Positions 23,801 through 35,748 of a stretch of DNA of 64,000 bases are shown piece by piece (position 1 is the stretch's first letter; each line of letters begins with the position of its first letter). This DNA is from Pseudopyrenochaeta lycopersici. Taxonomy: Eukaryota > Ascomycota > Dothideomycetes > Pleosporales > Pseudopyrenochaetaceae. Made by a program: the position numbers and the translations under genes. Where the stretch lies: the NCBI GenBank assembly GCA_003313425.1, contig NHZP01000030.1:558001-622000 (forward strand), read 5' to 3'. The notes under the pieces were generated by a model. That model was not told the origin of the DNA. It saw only the letters and a program-made list of their open reading frames with translations, and ran no database searches.

Positions 23801-25290
23801 CCGCACGAATGTTAGTGAAGATAAAAACTCCCTACACTCGAGATTAGTAACTAGAGCTTAAATGTATTAAAGGCAAGCTTACAAGGAATGCACTTAATAG
23901 CCACGCTATTGCTCCCATAAAAAGAATGGCAAGAATGGCCCTCTATGTTCTACATCCAGCAGATCTGACGGTGTTAACTGTTATAGTCACGCGAGGTGTA
24001 ACGGCCTAGAACCGACCCTAGTAATAGCCCCAGTAGTTCTAATACTAGTACGAGGAGCAAGAGCTGTTAAGCTGTGTACACAGATTATGTTAGTAACTTT
24101 AGTTCTTTTTAGCTAATACTTATATTAGCTAGAAGCCTAAATGCCACTATAGAGTAGACGAAAAATGTAGCATCAAGGGGCCAGGCGTGGAAGGAGTATT
24201 TAAGAGGGACGCTAAGGATAATTGAAGAGAAAATCTCTAAACAAGAGATGACCTCAGCGTATATTAGGCGGCCCTCTGCAGATCTATCTGGTGCGAGGCG
24301 TAGTACGTAAAAAAAGCGGCTAAGTAGGGCTACAACTACGGCAGAGCTACAGAGTTCGCTAAGGCGAAGGATAACAGATAATACTTTAGTGCTGGTGCCC
24401 ATAGTCGCAGATTGAATTGGGAGTTTGATGAAGTAACGAGAGAGCGGCGGGAGTGAGAAGCTACTTTGTGCTACAAACTCGGTCTATATAGAAGAAAGCT
24501 CCAGAGGCCATATCTCGCCCAGACTGGGCTCTCAACGAGGGCACCAACAGGAACACTGACAGTCACTCGTGTGGGAAACTGACTAAATCGGCGACCGTCG
24601 CCAAACATGAGCGCAAAATATAATCTCACATGATCTTGTTTCACATGCAAATGTGGAAGAGCTGCTGCAAGGTTCGCATGTGGCCCATCTACAATAATAG
24701 GCCACATCATCCCCAACAATTTAGAGTTCAGCAAAAGGGATGCGCATTAGCCAAGGTCAGCTGATAAATAACGCTAAATTATGTTACACATATCTCATAC
24801 AGTAGCATCTAGGCCCCGTCCTTTCTCTACCGTAGTACTTACTCAGCTTTTGCTTGCACGCAAGTGTAAGAAATGTAGAGGGATATTATCATGGTAGAAT
24901 ATCCGTTTCAGCGTCAATAAGACGTTCTAGGAATGCAACAAAGGGATGTACTGCGAAAACCACGCAAAGCTGGAAAGATGTAAGCTGAATAGTACCCCTA
25001 GTTAGGAACACTCTGGCTAGACATCGTTCTCCTTGGCTCCTCCAGGGATAAGCATTTTACGCTCGATCAAAACTTCCCAAGCCAGCTCCTTTAATTAGGT
25101 AAGCAACGTACCTTAAAATGCATTCCCCTTCTTTTCCAGAAGTACACGAAGCGGAGTATTACAGTCCCAATCAATAAAAGTGTTGCAGACCCGGGCTGAA
25201 CGATTATATCGCAAGCGCTTCAAAGTGTCACAACAGATGTAGTAACTTCCGGATATACCTTCGCAGGAATATCCTCCAACATCATGCTAG
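23780..25290. repeat. Segmental duplicate A (with MARVEL pseudogene)
   Basis: Sequence on both sides of the MARVEL pseudogene aligns by eye to the flanks of the copies at 51.9-53.5 kb and 58.3-59.4 kb, and to a gene-less segment at 33.95-34.4 kb. Shared landmarks include GATC(A/T)TGTTTCACATGC (near 24630 and 53250) and AGCGT(C/T)AATAAGAC (near 24910 and 34230). Confidence 0.7.
23846..24402 (-). pseudogene. MARVEL-domain gene, RIP-inactivated duplicate
   Basis: This is a decayed copy of the intact gene at 52456-53019. Exon 1 (24402-24124) still reads through 93 codons with three membrane helices and the YSFHAWPLDATFFV block. The splice donor that is GTGAGT in the intact copy is ATAAGT here (24123-24118). 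Exon 2 (from 24071) has five TAG codons, each at a position where the intact copy has TGG. All these changes are G-to-A on the coding strand (C-to-T on the other), which is the RIP signature. The gene is non-functional, though the first exon alone could still be read. Confidence 0.85.
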
Positions 25291-26022
25291 ACCAATGAAA
25301 AGAAGGAAAAAGGAATAAGACAATACCGTACACATAACAAGCTGGATGGAGGGCGAGTCTAGATCTAGTCTCAGCACATGGGTGTCTCCGGGGCTGTCCC
25401 GTGTCCATTGCGAACTCGATCGTAGATCTAATTGCCTCCACACTGGCTTTCCACTGGTTCATTCGGTCGTTGACATTATATCCTCCTCCTTTTCTGCTCG
25501 AATAGTCACACAGCGCGTACGACAGGTCTTCAAACCGTCCGCTATGCTACTGCTTCAGTTCTACTCTTTGCCTCTGCCATCTTCTGCAAGAGAAGATAAG
25601 GCGCTACCGAATCCACTGCTCTGCATTCGCATGACGCAGTCCTCGCTATTTTGATCTTGTGCAGATATTCGTTGAGAACCGTTTTCTCCGCAGTTATGTA
25701 GAGGTTACTAAACCGCGTTTGATCCCCTTGTCATCTCGAGTCATGTCGGCGCTGTTGTGCCGTAGAGGAGACGCGGCTTGACAACGCAATGGTTTCGCCA
25801 TCAGGATACGATCTGCGCGTGTGCCAATGCCACCTTCTAAGGAGCCCGGCGGCCCCAAGCCGTTCGCTTGGATCAGAGATGAGCACGCGCGAACGCCTGC
25901 ATGGCTTTCTGGTCGACCCTATTTAGGTTCAGCTCGTAACAGTGGGTCTGAAGGTGCGCAGCAAAGCTTAACCACTACCTACTCACTCAATAAATCTTGA
26001 GCTAGTGGCAGTGTTAAATAGC
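25290..26022. other. Upstream region of the bZIP gene
   Basis: No gene is supported between the duplicate and the bZIP start. An open stretch of about 100 codons on the plus strand (25346-25654) is unrecognised. Confidence 0.35.
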
Positions 26023-26030
26023 TGACGTCA
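26023..26030. promoter_or_regulatory. Perfect CRE (TGACGTCA) upstream of bZIP gene
   Basis: The full ATF/CREB palindrome TGACGTCA lies 129 bp before the start codon of the bZIP gene. Such sites are bound by fungal bZIP proteins. Autoregulation or control by an Atf1/Hac1-type factor is inference. Confidence 0.55.
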
Positions 26031-26158
26031 CCCACCCTAGCACAGTTTAGCATTTACAATATATTCTCTATCAGAAGTAGTACAGTGTAGCTAGGACTAA
26101 GTATTCCTGTTTTAAGTGAAGCCGCTACATCTCGTTAGCCAGCAATATCGAACACACC

Positions 26159-27139
26159 ATGAACTACACTTACTTCGGCGCGCCCCAGCAGTCCTATCAC
26201 CACTTTATGTGCATGCAATCGAACAGCTTTTCACATGCTAGAGTCGATGCAGACACGACACACAGCGTTGTACGTTCTCTACTAAATGTGCTCTGTTCTC
26301 ACGCTGCCCCGTATTCGGTCTACCGGTAATCAACATAAATATGACTAATCTTGTCACTACAGGAACCTCTTGACCAAGCCTTGTTCCCAACGTCGTATAA
26401 TGCTTTTGTATATAACAACCTGCAAACTCCACAGCAGGGCTCATCCGAAACCGCTGAAGTACATACACCCATGCCTGTTGGCAGCGTAGACTCGGGGCTT
26501 GGAGGGGGGCTAGAGGACCGGACGAGCGGGACTCGCAGCAGCAGCGAAGAGGAAAGCCTCATGCCTGCTCAGAGCAAAAGGAAGGCACAGAACCGGGCAG
26601 CGTATGTATGCTTTGTTCCCTTTGACCTTTGATGTACGTATTGATCCTCGTGTAGCCAACGTGCCTTTCGTGCGCGAAAAGAGCGCCATGTACGCGAGCT
26701 GGAGGCCAAACTTTCAGCCCTAGAAAACAGCACACAATCGCTTCAATCTGACAACAAGCGACTGAAACTTGCCCTCCAGCGTGCCCGGACTGAGAATGAA
26801 GTTTTACGAGCCACATCTAGACATTCACCCACTTCATCACGACCAGTATACGCCAGCTATCCCTCGCCTGGTGCACATCTGTCCATGGAAGAGTACACAC
26901 AGACATACGGCACACAGACTCTGATGGAAAGACAGACATCTCTGCCAGAATACAACGTCTTCCTGCAAGAGCATCCACCTCACCGGCCAGATCAGATGCC
27001 GACGCGTCGAGACGCGCCGACCGATGAACCCGGAGTCAGCACCACCGACAATGGCCAAACAGCTCGTCCACAACGCAGACTTCAGGCATTCACTTCCTTT
27101 GAAAGAAACACATGGGGAGGAGCAACAGCCTATAAGTAA
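26159..27139 (+). CDS. bZIP transcription factor, Yap1/Pap1 type
   Basis: A 277-residue nuclear regulator built from three exons, 26159-26269, 26363-26601 and 26656-27139. The second intron lies inside the basic region. Joining it gives KRKAQNRAAQRAFRARKERH (residues about 107-126), the N-R-A-A-Q-R-x-F-R signature of the fungal AP-1-like (Yap1/Pap1) subgroup. A leucine zipper follows with heptad leucines in ELEAKLSAL, LQSDNKRLKLAL and ENEVLRA (residues about 128-165). A Ser/Thr-rich acidic stretch (SGTRSSSEEES) precedes the basic region. The C-terminal cysteine-rich redox domain of Yap1/Pap1 is not visible, so a redox role should not be assumed. The protein is short for the Yap1 group and resembles the smaller bZIPs of that clade. 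A perfect CRE stands 129 bp upstream. Confidence 0.88.
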
Positions 27140-28746
27140 TTAATTAAGTAAATACTGACTTCGTATCTAGACTAAAATAATACCTTGTATAATTTAGTAG
27201 ATATTAAAGTTTATAAAGACTTAGTTACTCTTTAAGTTAGTAGGTACTTCAAGCATTTCTCTCTATCCAGGGTCTTGATAGTCTTACAACTAGGATTATC
27301 TAAAGGTTTTCTCAAGGACCTTATTTAGTATACTCCAGTATTGAGCTTATCTATTATACTTCTACTACTCCAGTCCTTAAGCTAAACTTTTACTATTACT
27401 AGAGAACAATAACCTATTAGTATACTAAGGTCTTCATATACCTTAAAAAGTAAACTTCGTGTAATATTAGGAGACAACCAATTATCTTTGCGTTCGAGCT
27501 CACAGGCCATCCATCTCTGCGTTGTGGCATTTTTGGACTGCCTTTTCCGACTGCGAGATCGTTAACCAGCTGTGCCGGTGGTGCTGGTGAAAGTTGTTTC
27601 CATCTCCGCCGGTGCAAGTATAATTCTGTGTCCTCTCATGGAAACGCCAGGGTGGGGCCAGAAAGTGGGAGACGTTCCGAACATCAGTTTCGGTCAAGCG
27701 CCAACGGTTGCAGATTAAGGACAGGGAAAGATTCTACCCTGTATGCGGCTAGTATCTTCGCTGATGATGTGCAAAGGGAACAAAGACATCTTTTTGGCTA
27801 ATTGTTAGCGTAAGCTACTGTCCTCCGTATGCCCTATAGTTAAAAAAAAAGCAAGTTCCATGATCTCCACCCAGAGTGTGACTATTTGGGCAAGTCTGAG
27901 GATGACTGGGATCAGTTTGAAATGGGGCTGGGGAAGTATGGGCTGCCCTACCAGACTCACCGATCTGTCGGCTCATCCGCTGTATGGCTGACAGACTCCT
28001 AGTAGAGCATACCCAAAGTTACCAAATAAAATACTAAGAGATTAGATTAATTTGAATTGCTTACCGGATTTGACCCAGCCTACGTATTGTTGTGGTGCTC
28101 CAAAGTTGGTGCTTGCAATCATGATGGGGGCGTCAGTGGCTTACACTAACGAACCAGAGTCTCCTGACTGTAAATGCGGACCCCTGAACATGCGCTTCGG
28201 TTCACCACAGTATGGTGTGCTCGCTAACCCGCTTGGCACTGGGCGCCGCCACGCAGCCCGACTTCCCTGCCGCGAATCCGAAAGGATCCGACTGCACGAT
28301 ATTTGATATCAGCGAAGCCCGTCCGCTATTAGCTGTAATATTTGGACCAATGGCCTTACTCAACAGGGATTAACGAAAAGCAAAGCTGATATCGCGAGTC
28401 GCGAAGCGGGGTAGACTCAGCTAGGTTATCCCCTCAATCGCTGCAAGCGGTATGATGCCAGCCTGTGTTGAGTGGGTGTTCTTTCAGACTCCTCGAAAAG
28501 GAGCGATGGCAACTTTGCCACTCCTATTGGAGATTCAGGGTTCATTGCTCAGCCGTCTTATGGAAAATGGCGAACTAACATCATTTCGTTTCCAACAGGA
28601 CAATCCCGGGCCTTTAGGAGCTATTTTTACTTCACGCACACAGGATAATTGCTGCGCACAAAAACACTTGCTATATCTAAACTCTTTCGGCATTAGCAGT
28701 TGAAAACGTAGTGCTCCTTCGTACTGGACTTTCTGTGGATCGTTCA
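27140..28746. other. Intergenic, upstream of ABC transporter
   Basis: An AT-rich block at 27140-27480 looks RIP-touched. From 27480 to 28746 there is no assignable gene. A plus-strand stretch of 84 codons (28052-28306) is unrecognised. No clear PDRE or Yap-response element was found by eye. Confidence 0.4.
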
Positions 28747-31700
28747 ATGGCTTCTCATAAACCGAAAGTCGAAATTGTTAAGTCCAAGCCAACAGACTTT
28801 GATTCAAGCTCAAATCCTTCCGACAAGAATACAAAGGCTGACATAGGACAAGATTTCAAAGAGATGAACGCTTTATCACCTGATGCAACAGTTAGGGCTA
28901 GCAATGCGGGAAAACGGATGGAGCTCACTCGCATCGCCTCTGAGCTTCACGACATTGATTTCAGAGACCCTGTTCTGGATCCTAGCAGTCCAAATTTTGA
29001 CGTTGACAAATGGGCAAGAGCGGTTGTGCGCGTCGCCGATAAAGCAGGTGTCAAATTCCGGCGGGCTTCTTTTGCGTTCAAGAATCTGGTTGTGTCTGGC
29101 TCTGGATCCACCGCGCGTTTCCAGGCGAATGTTGCATCAATTCTCATGGCTCCATTCCGGTTGCACGAGTATGTTAACTTGGGGAAAAACCCAGAAAAAG
29201 CAATATTGAGTGGCTTTGACGGCGTGACAAAACCTAGCGAGATGCTGTTAGTCCTGGGGCGCCCTGGCAGTGGCTGTTCCACCTTCCTGAAGGCCGTATC
29301 AGGCGAGCTTCACGGGTTGAAAGTAAACAAAGATTCTGAATTTGTCTATAATGGTATTGCTTCCATGACAAATATCTAAAGGACCTCGTACTTACTGGCC
29401 ACAAGGTATTACCCAAGAGGAGATGATTCGAGAGCACAAAGGGGAAATTGTTTACAATTCAGAAGTTGACAAACACTTTCCGCATCTGACTGTAAGAGAG
29501 ACCTTAGAATTTGCGGCTACTGTGCGCACTCCACGGAATCGCGTCTTAAGCGTTTCCCGGAAAGAGAATGTAAAACGAGTTACCGAAGTCGTGATGGCGA
29601 TATGCGGCTTGACTCAGACACAGAATACCAAAGTGGGCAATGACTATGTTCGGGGAGTATCTGGGGGCGAACGAAAGGTAATACTCAAAAACTCGCTCAT
29701 TTAAGTGTCCACTAATCTGCCTCAAGCGTGTTAGTATCGCTGAGATGATATTGGCAGCGTCTTCGATCGGTTGTTGGGACAATAGTACGCGCGGGCTTGA
29801 TTCGGCAACCGCGCTCGAGTTTGTTCATTCTTTAAGAACAAGCGCTCATATCATTGGGACCACGCATGCTGTTGCTATCTACCAAGCGTCTCAAGCAATT
29901 TACGAAGTCTTCGATAAGGTTATTGTTCTTTATGAAGGCCGGGAGATATACTTTGGACCTACCGGAGCTGCGAAGTCATACTTCGAAGAAATGGGCTGGT
30001 ACTGTCCACCACGTCAAACTACCGCCGACTTCCTCACCTCTGTCACAAATTATAAAGAGAGGCGACCACGTCGCGGCTATGAAACTGTAGTGCCTCGGAC
30101 TCCCGAAGAATTTGTGAGGTATTGGTATGCGTCAAAAGACTACAAAACGCTCCTAGCAGAGATACAGCAACATGAGGGTGAAATGTCTGATCATGTTGCT
30201 GCTGACGAATTTAGAGCCTCACGTCAAGCCGCCCAATCGCACCACTTGCGATCTAAATCATCGTATACTGTTAGCATTCCAATGCAGATCAAAGCGTGCA
30301 CCACGCGTGCATATCAGCGGTTATGGAATGATAAGGCATCGACATTGACAGTAGTACTTGGTCAAATAATCATGGCGCTTGTCGTTGGCTCTGTTTTCTT
30401 TGGAATACCAAACGATACGAACTGCTTCTTCGCAAGAGGGTCAACATTGTTCTTTGCCACCCTACTCAATGCTCTTATTGCCGTCACGGAGATCAACAGT
30501 TTGTATCAGCAGAGGCCAATTGTTAAAAAACATGTTTCTTATGCGTAAGGCTACCTACCCATCTTACCATCTTGTTCCTTCGAATCTCCTAAACTGCCGC
30601 CGTCTCAGAATATTATCGTCCCATGCTAAGATTTTGAGTAGATTTTGCCGCCCTTCTGCTGAAGCTCTCGCAGGCATCATATCGGATGCGCCTGTCAAAC
30701 TCCTCATCGCAACCTGCTTCAACCTGATCCTGTACTTCCTTGCAGGCCTTCGCCCAGAGCCCTCTCAATTCTTCATTTTCTTTCTTTTCACCGTTTTGCT
30801 TAGATTCACCATGTCGGCGATGTTCCGAACAGTAGCCGCGTCCACAAAGACAATCGCGCAAGCTCAAGCCATGGCAGGTGTCCTGGTATTGGTGATTGTG
30901 ATCTACACCGGGTATACGATACCCCGCGCATACATGCACCCGTGGTTTAAATGGCTCACTTGGATAAATCCTTTGGCATATGCGTTCGAGGCGCTCATGG
31001 TAAACGAGTTTCACGGAAGAGAATTTCCATGCGCTAAGTACTTCTTTTCCAGCTCCTGCTCACTTATGTTACTAACTCCGCATTAGCTTCGTCCCAATGA
31101 ATCCAAATTTTACTGAACAAAGCTTTATCTGCTCAGTTTCGGGTGCTGTCGCAGGACAAACAACTGTCTCCGGCGACGCCTATGTCCAAGTCAGCTTCCA
31201 TTACAGTTATTCTTACATTTGGCGTAACCTCGGGATCGTGATTGCCTTCTGGATATTCTTCCTTGCAACCTATCTGCTTGCAACGGAGCTGAACTCCTCC
31301 ATGTCGAACACAGCTGAAGTTTTAATTTTCCTACGAGGTCATAATGCAAAGCCTATCGAGCAAACCACGGAAAATATTGGTTGTGATGACGACCAGCCTG
31401 ATTGTCTATCGGCGGGCGCCGCTCGGGACGACACCCATTCGAGGACAAATCGGCCTATCCGGCCGCAGAAGAGTATTTTTACTTGGCGTGACATTGTCTA
31501 TGACATCCACACCAAAGATGAACCCCGGAGATTGTTAGATCATGTTTCTGGATGGGTCAAACCAGGTACCCTGACTGCGCTAATGGGAGTGTCGGGCGCT
31601 GGCAAGACGACGCTACTTGACGTTCTTGCTCAGCGTACTTCTGTTGGAGTTGTCACGGGAGATATGTTAGTTGATGGAAAGCCATTGGCATCAAGCTTTC

Positions 31701-33849
31701 AACGCAGAGCCGGTATGCAATACCGCGAAAGAGATAATTTTTAATCTCAAAGATGCTGACCGCGACAGGCTATGTCCAGCAACAGGATGTTCACCTTGAG
31801 ACCTCAACAGTCCGCGAGGCGTTGCGTTTCAGCGCAATGCTACGACAGCCCAAATCTATATCGACGAAAGAGAAGCACGATCATGTGGAAGATGTGATTA
31901 AGGTTTGCGTTTCACCATCTCTACAATACGTGCTGTATTGACCAGATTGAAGATGCTCGACATGGATGACTTCGCAGAGGCTATTGTCGGTGTACCTGGG
32001 GAAGGTCTCAATGTGGAGCAGCGAAAGTTGCTCTCAATTGGGGTTGAACTAGCAGCCAAGCCAGCTCTTCTGATTTTTCTCGATGAGCCAACGAGCGGCC
32101 TTGATTCACAGAGCTCATGGGCCATTGTGGGGTTCCTCCGGAAACTCGCCAATACTGGGCAGGCTATCCTTGCCACTATTCATCAACCCAGCTCCATTCT
32201 GTTCCTAGAATTTGACCGCCTCCTATTTCTCGCTAAGGGCGGGAGAACTGTATACTTTGGCGACATAGGCCCTAACTCAGAGACACTCCTTAACTACTTC
32301 GAACGATACGGAGCCAGACCTTGCGGTGAGTCTGAGAATCCTGCCGAATATATTCTGGACACAGTAACAGCTGGAGCAAGCGGTACATCAGGACAGAATT
32401 GGCCTGAATTATGGAGGACCAGCGAAGAATTTGCACGTGTCAGAGCTGAACAGGAGAGCATCCACGAGGAAATGAGTAGCATGAGGATAGAATCCACGGG
32501 TAGCGGCGATAATGATGAGTTTGCCACGCCATTGTCCTCCCAGATTCTCTATAACCTTATTCGGGTTTTCCAGCAATACTGGCGTACACCTTCATATATC
32601 TGGGGGAAGTTCCTGCTTGGTGGAGTGTCAGCCTTGTCAGCATCCATTCAAACTCCATCGGCTATACCAAGGCTCACATGCGACAGATTCATTGGGTTCT
32701 CCTTTTTCAAGTCGAATTACTCTCTCCAGGGCATGCAGAATGCTGTATTTAGCATTTTCATGCTGACCTCAGTTCTCAACTCGCTCGTTCAACAGGCCAG
32801 TATACCGAATGCACTGGAAATTTGCATTGCTGATTTAGATTAGATAATGCCCCGCTTCGTTGTGCAAAGGTCGCTGTATGAGGTCTGTTACTCATCAAAG
32901 ATAACGTCTCGCAGGATTGTGAAGCTGACTGAACCGGGCAGGTTCGCGAGCGCCCTTCTAAAGTTTACTCGTGGGCCGCCTTCATCTTCGCGAATATCAT
33001 AGTCGAAATCCCTTACCAAATCTTTCTTAGCATCCTGGTTTATGGGTGTTACTATTATCCAGTATTTGGGTGCGGCGTCCTTGGCAACAGCGCGTGCATC
33101 ATTTCCTCCGCTAACAGGTACCAGGGTTCAGTCTTCGGAGCGTCAAGTACTCATCATGCTCTTCTGTATTCAGATTTTCACTTTTGCTAGTACATTTGCG
33201 CACATGATCATTGCCGCATTGCCTGATGCTCAGACCGCTGGAACCGTTGCAACACTCCTCTTCTCTATGACCATGATATTTAATGGGTGAGCAAACCTAT
33301 TGACCATAGGAAGGCTAGTAAGCTTATGAGCATAGTGTCTTCCAGCCGCCAGACGCTCTTCCGGAATTCTGGACCTTCATGTATCGGGTGAGCCCCCTGA
33401 CATACATTGTTGGCGGCATCGCGGCAGCTGGTCTACACAGTCACCCTGTCGAGTGCTCGGCGAGCGAAACCAGTGTTTTCAATCCCCCAAGCGGCTTGAC
33501 TTGTGGCGCCTATCTCGAACCTTATCTTGAAGAAGCACCCGGCCAGCTTTACAATCCGACTGCCACGTCTCAATGCCAGTATTGCCCACTCTCAGATTCT
33601 GACCAATTTCTCTCCCGCTCCGCCATATCGTGGAGTACATGTTGGCGAAATTTTGGTATTGTGTGGGCTTATATTATCTTCAACGTTTGCATGGCAATAA
33701 CGCTATATTACGTCTTCAGGGTTAAAAAGTGGGGTGGATCGAAGCCCACAAAGAGATTCAGCAGAGGCAAAGCTTGGTTCCAGCTGACAGGATCGTATGT
33801 CAAGTCTATCTTCGCTATGTGGTGGGGCCAAGCGCCTAATCCCGTTTGA
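28747..33849 (+). CDS. PDR-type (ABCG) ABC transporter, full length
   Basis: A plasma-membrane efflux pump of the pleiotropic drug resistance family, 1495 residues. My 12-exon model is 28747-29353, 29406-29677, 29727-30544, 30642-31037, 31087-31712, 31769-31902, 31953-32635, 32687-32795, 32844-32882, 32942-33069, 33125-33286, 33336-33849. Every join keeps frame and restores conserved PDR sequence, so what looks like a broken gene is intact. NBD1 has the fungal degenerate Walker [10 protein letters not shown] (Cys for Lys), signature VSGGERKRVS and Walker [10 protein letters not shown]. The first membrane domain follows ([27 protein letters not shown]). NBD2 has canonical Walker [10 protein letters not shown], degenerate signature LNVEQRK and [12 protein letters not shown], then the second membrane domain with [13 protein letters not shown] and a cysteine-containing outer loop before the last helix. 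Introns are 48-97 bp. Intron 8 (32796-32843) appears to use a GC donor. Substrates are unknown. Confidence 0.93.
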
Positions 33850-33954
33850 AAATCCCCTTAGAGGGTAGAGCCTTGCTTAGTTACAATTATTTATTTACAC
33901 TGTTTATACTTTTTAGAATATGATTGACTATGAGCCTAAAATACAATTAGACAT

Positions 33955-34400
33955 CTGCATATGTTTCAAATACAAATTTAGACGGATCGGCTGCAAGGCC
34001 CGCATGTAGCTTGTCGGCAATGATAGGCCGTATAATTCCCCAACATTTTAGACTTCAGCGAAAATGGATGCGAGTTAGTCAAGATCAGCTGAGGCACAAT
34101 GCTGAATCAGGCCACACACAGCTCATAGCGTCTTGGCCCTGTCCTTCTCCTACCGCGGCACCTATTCAGTTTCAGCTTAATATGTAGGCGTAAGTAATGT
34201 AAGAAGGGGTTTTATTATAATAGATTATTCATTCAGCGTTAATAAGACATACTAAGAACGCAGCGAAGGTGTCGGGACTGCAGCACTATATCGCACTCGA
34301 CTTAAAAGCGTCAAAAGAGATATAGTGTCTTCCAGATGAACCTGCACAGGAATTTGTTCCGGATGCATCTAACAACATGATGACAGAGATTACGTACAAC
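33955..34400. repeat. Segmental duplicate B (gene-less fragment)
   Basis: This stretch aligns by eye to 24640-25290, the 5' flank of the MARVEL pseudogene. It shares GCTGCAAGG..CGCATGT, GTCAAGATCAGCTGA and the AGCGTTAATAAGAC block. No MARVEL coding sequence remains. It begins about 100 bp after the ABC transporter stop. Confidence 0.65.
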
Positions 34401-35375
34401 TACTATGTGCTATCCTAGCCATGAATGCCATACAATGGAGACTTTCAGTTTGTGGACGTCCCCTTGGGCAAAGTGGACTGGGCCATACACCTCCAGTTCA
34501 ATGAGGGGCAGTTTGATCAGGCCATAGCTGCTAACCTATGGGGCTGTTTGGAATGTGTTTGCTTGCCAGACTGTTTTCCTAGGTTGGCAGTTTTGTTGGT
34601 AATTTGCCTGTCTTAGGAGGCTTGACCGCGGGGTTTGACCGTGCTGTTGTCTTCCTATGTTTTGCTCTAGGCTAATTGCGAACTGTTATAGAGGATGATT
34701 TGGGGACAAGAAAACTCATAACAGGAGCATAGGAACCCAGGAAATATGTACAACACCATCCTAGACAAGGTGCGCTGAACTTGAATAGATTGTGGCACAG
34801 GTGCTCATTGTGCATGACGACGAGGCCGACATAACTTGACAAAATGCCCGAATCTTCAAAAACAACACTGTTGCATTATTTAAGTACAGTAGTTCTGAGA
34901 AATGAACACTTGAACGAAGCCTTCTGCAGCAGGGGCGCTTCATCTTGTCCGCCAGCGGATGACTAAATGCATAGCCATTTACGCAACACGACAATTGCAC
35001 TCACAATGAACGCGCACGTTTCTGGTTGCATTTCAGTGCGGGGAGTCTTGAGCGGCGGGTACAATAGATCATTTTCTATTATGAAGACTTCGGGCGTGAT
35101 AATATAGGCATAGTGTGGTGTTGTGTTCTGTTGAAATTGTTGAGAACTAGTTTGGGCAGGGTTCGGTTACCCGCACAGGCCCGTTCGCTCACATAAGCTC
35201 CTCGGACCGCCCAGGGACCCTTGCACATGCTACAGCGCCACGGATCTACAGAGCAGATATATCATGTAGCGTGGACTCGGCTATGTCGCTTTAGCTTAGC
35301 ATGCTGGTACGATGGGCCGGAGCTCGATATAGTGTCCCTCACATTACGGTTATTACAGCTAGTACCCACTCTTTC
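34401..35375. other. Intergenic, no assignable gene
   Basis: Short reading frames exist on both strands but none is recognisable or splice-consistent. This is the 5' region of the Vtc5-like gene. Confidence 0.4.
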
Positions 35376-35381
35376 CACGTG
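35376..35381. promoter_or_regulatory. CACGTG E-box upstream of Vtc5-like gene
   Basis: CACGTG, within the palindrome CCACGTGG, lies 368 bp before the start codon of an SPX/VTC gene. Pho4/NUC-1-type bHLH factors bind CACGTG in phosphate-regulated fungal promoters. Function at this site is inferred. Confidence 0.45.
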
Positions 35382-35748
35382 GTGGTCGCAATTTCGTTCT
35401 TTGCTCATATTCTTGCGCTCCTGAAGATCATCTCCAGGTCTCGTGGTATTGCGTCACTTGTCCAACGGCTTGGCTACTAACGGCAGCCGTTCAGCAATAG
35501 ACTTTTTTTATCACTCTCCCATCACTGACTCTCAGTAAGATCTCCGTCTCCAGTCAAAATGTTGGCCTCTCAGCTCGATTGTGTTCTGCTGGGCATATTA
35601 CGACTCAGCAATCAGAAACATGTTCTATCGCGCTTCATTATCTAACGGCGCCCAGGTTGCTCGCTGTCTGTGTTTAGCAAGGCATAAAGACCACCCTACC
35701 CCGTCCAATTGAAGCTTCCACCGCTATTTCATCCCTTCCATCGCTCGA

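Noticed and set aside
28747..33849. ABC transporter first looked like a pseudogene with many stops and frameshifts
   Set aside because: Every break coincides with a 48-97 bp intron with plausible borders, and joining them yields 1495 residues with all PDR motifs.
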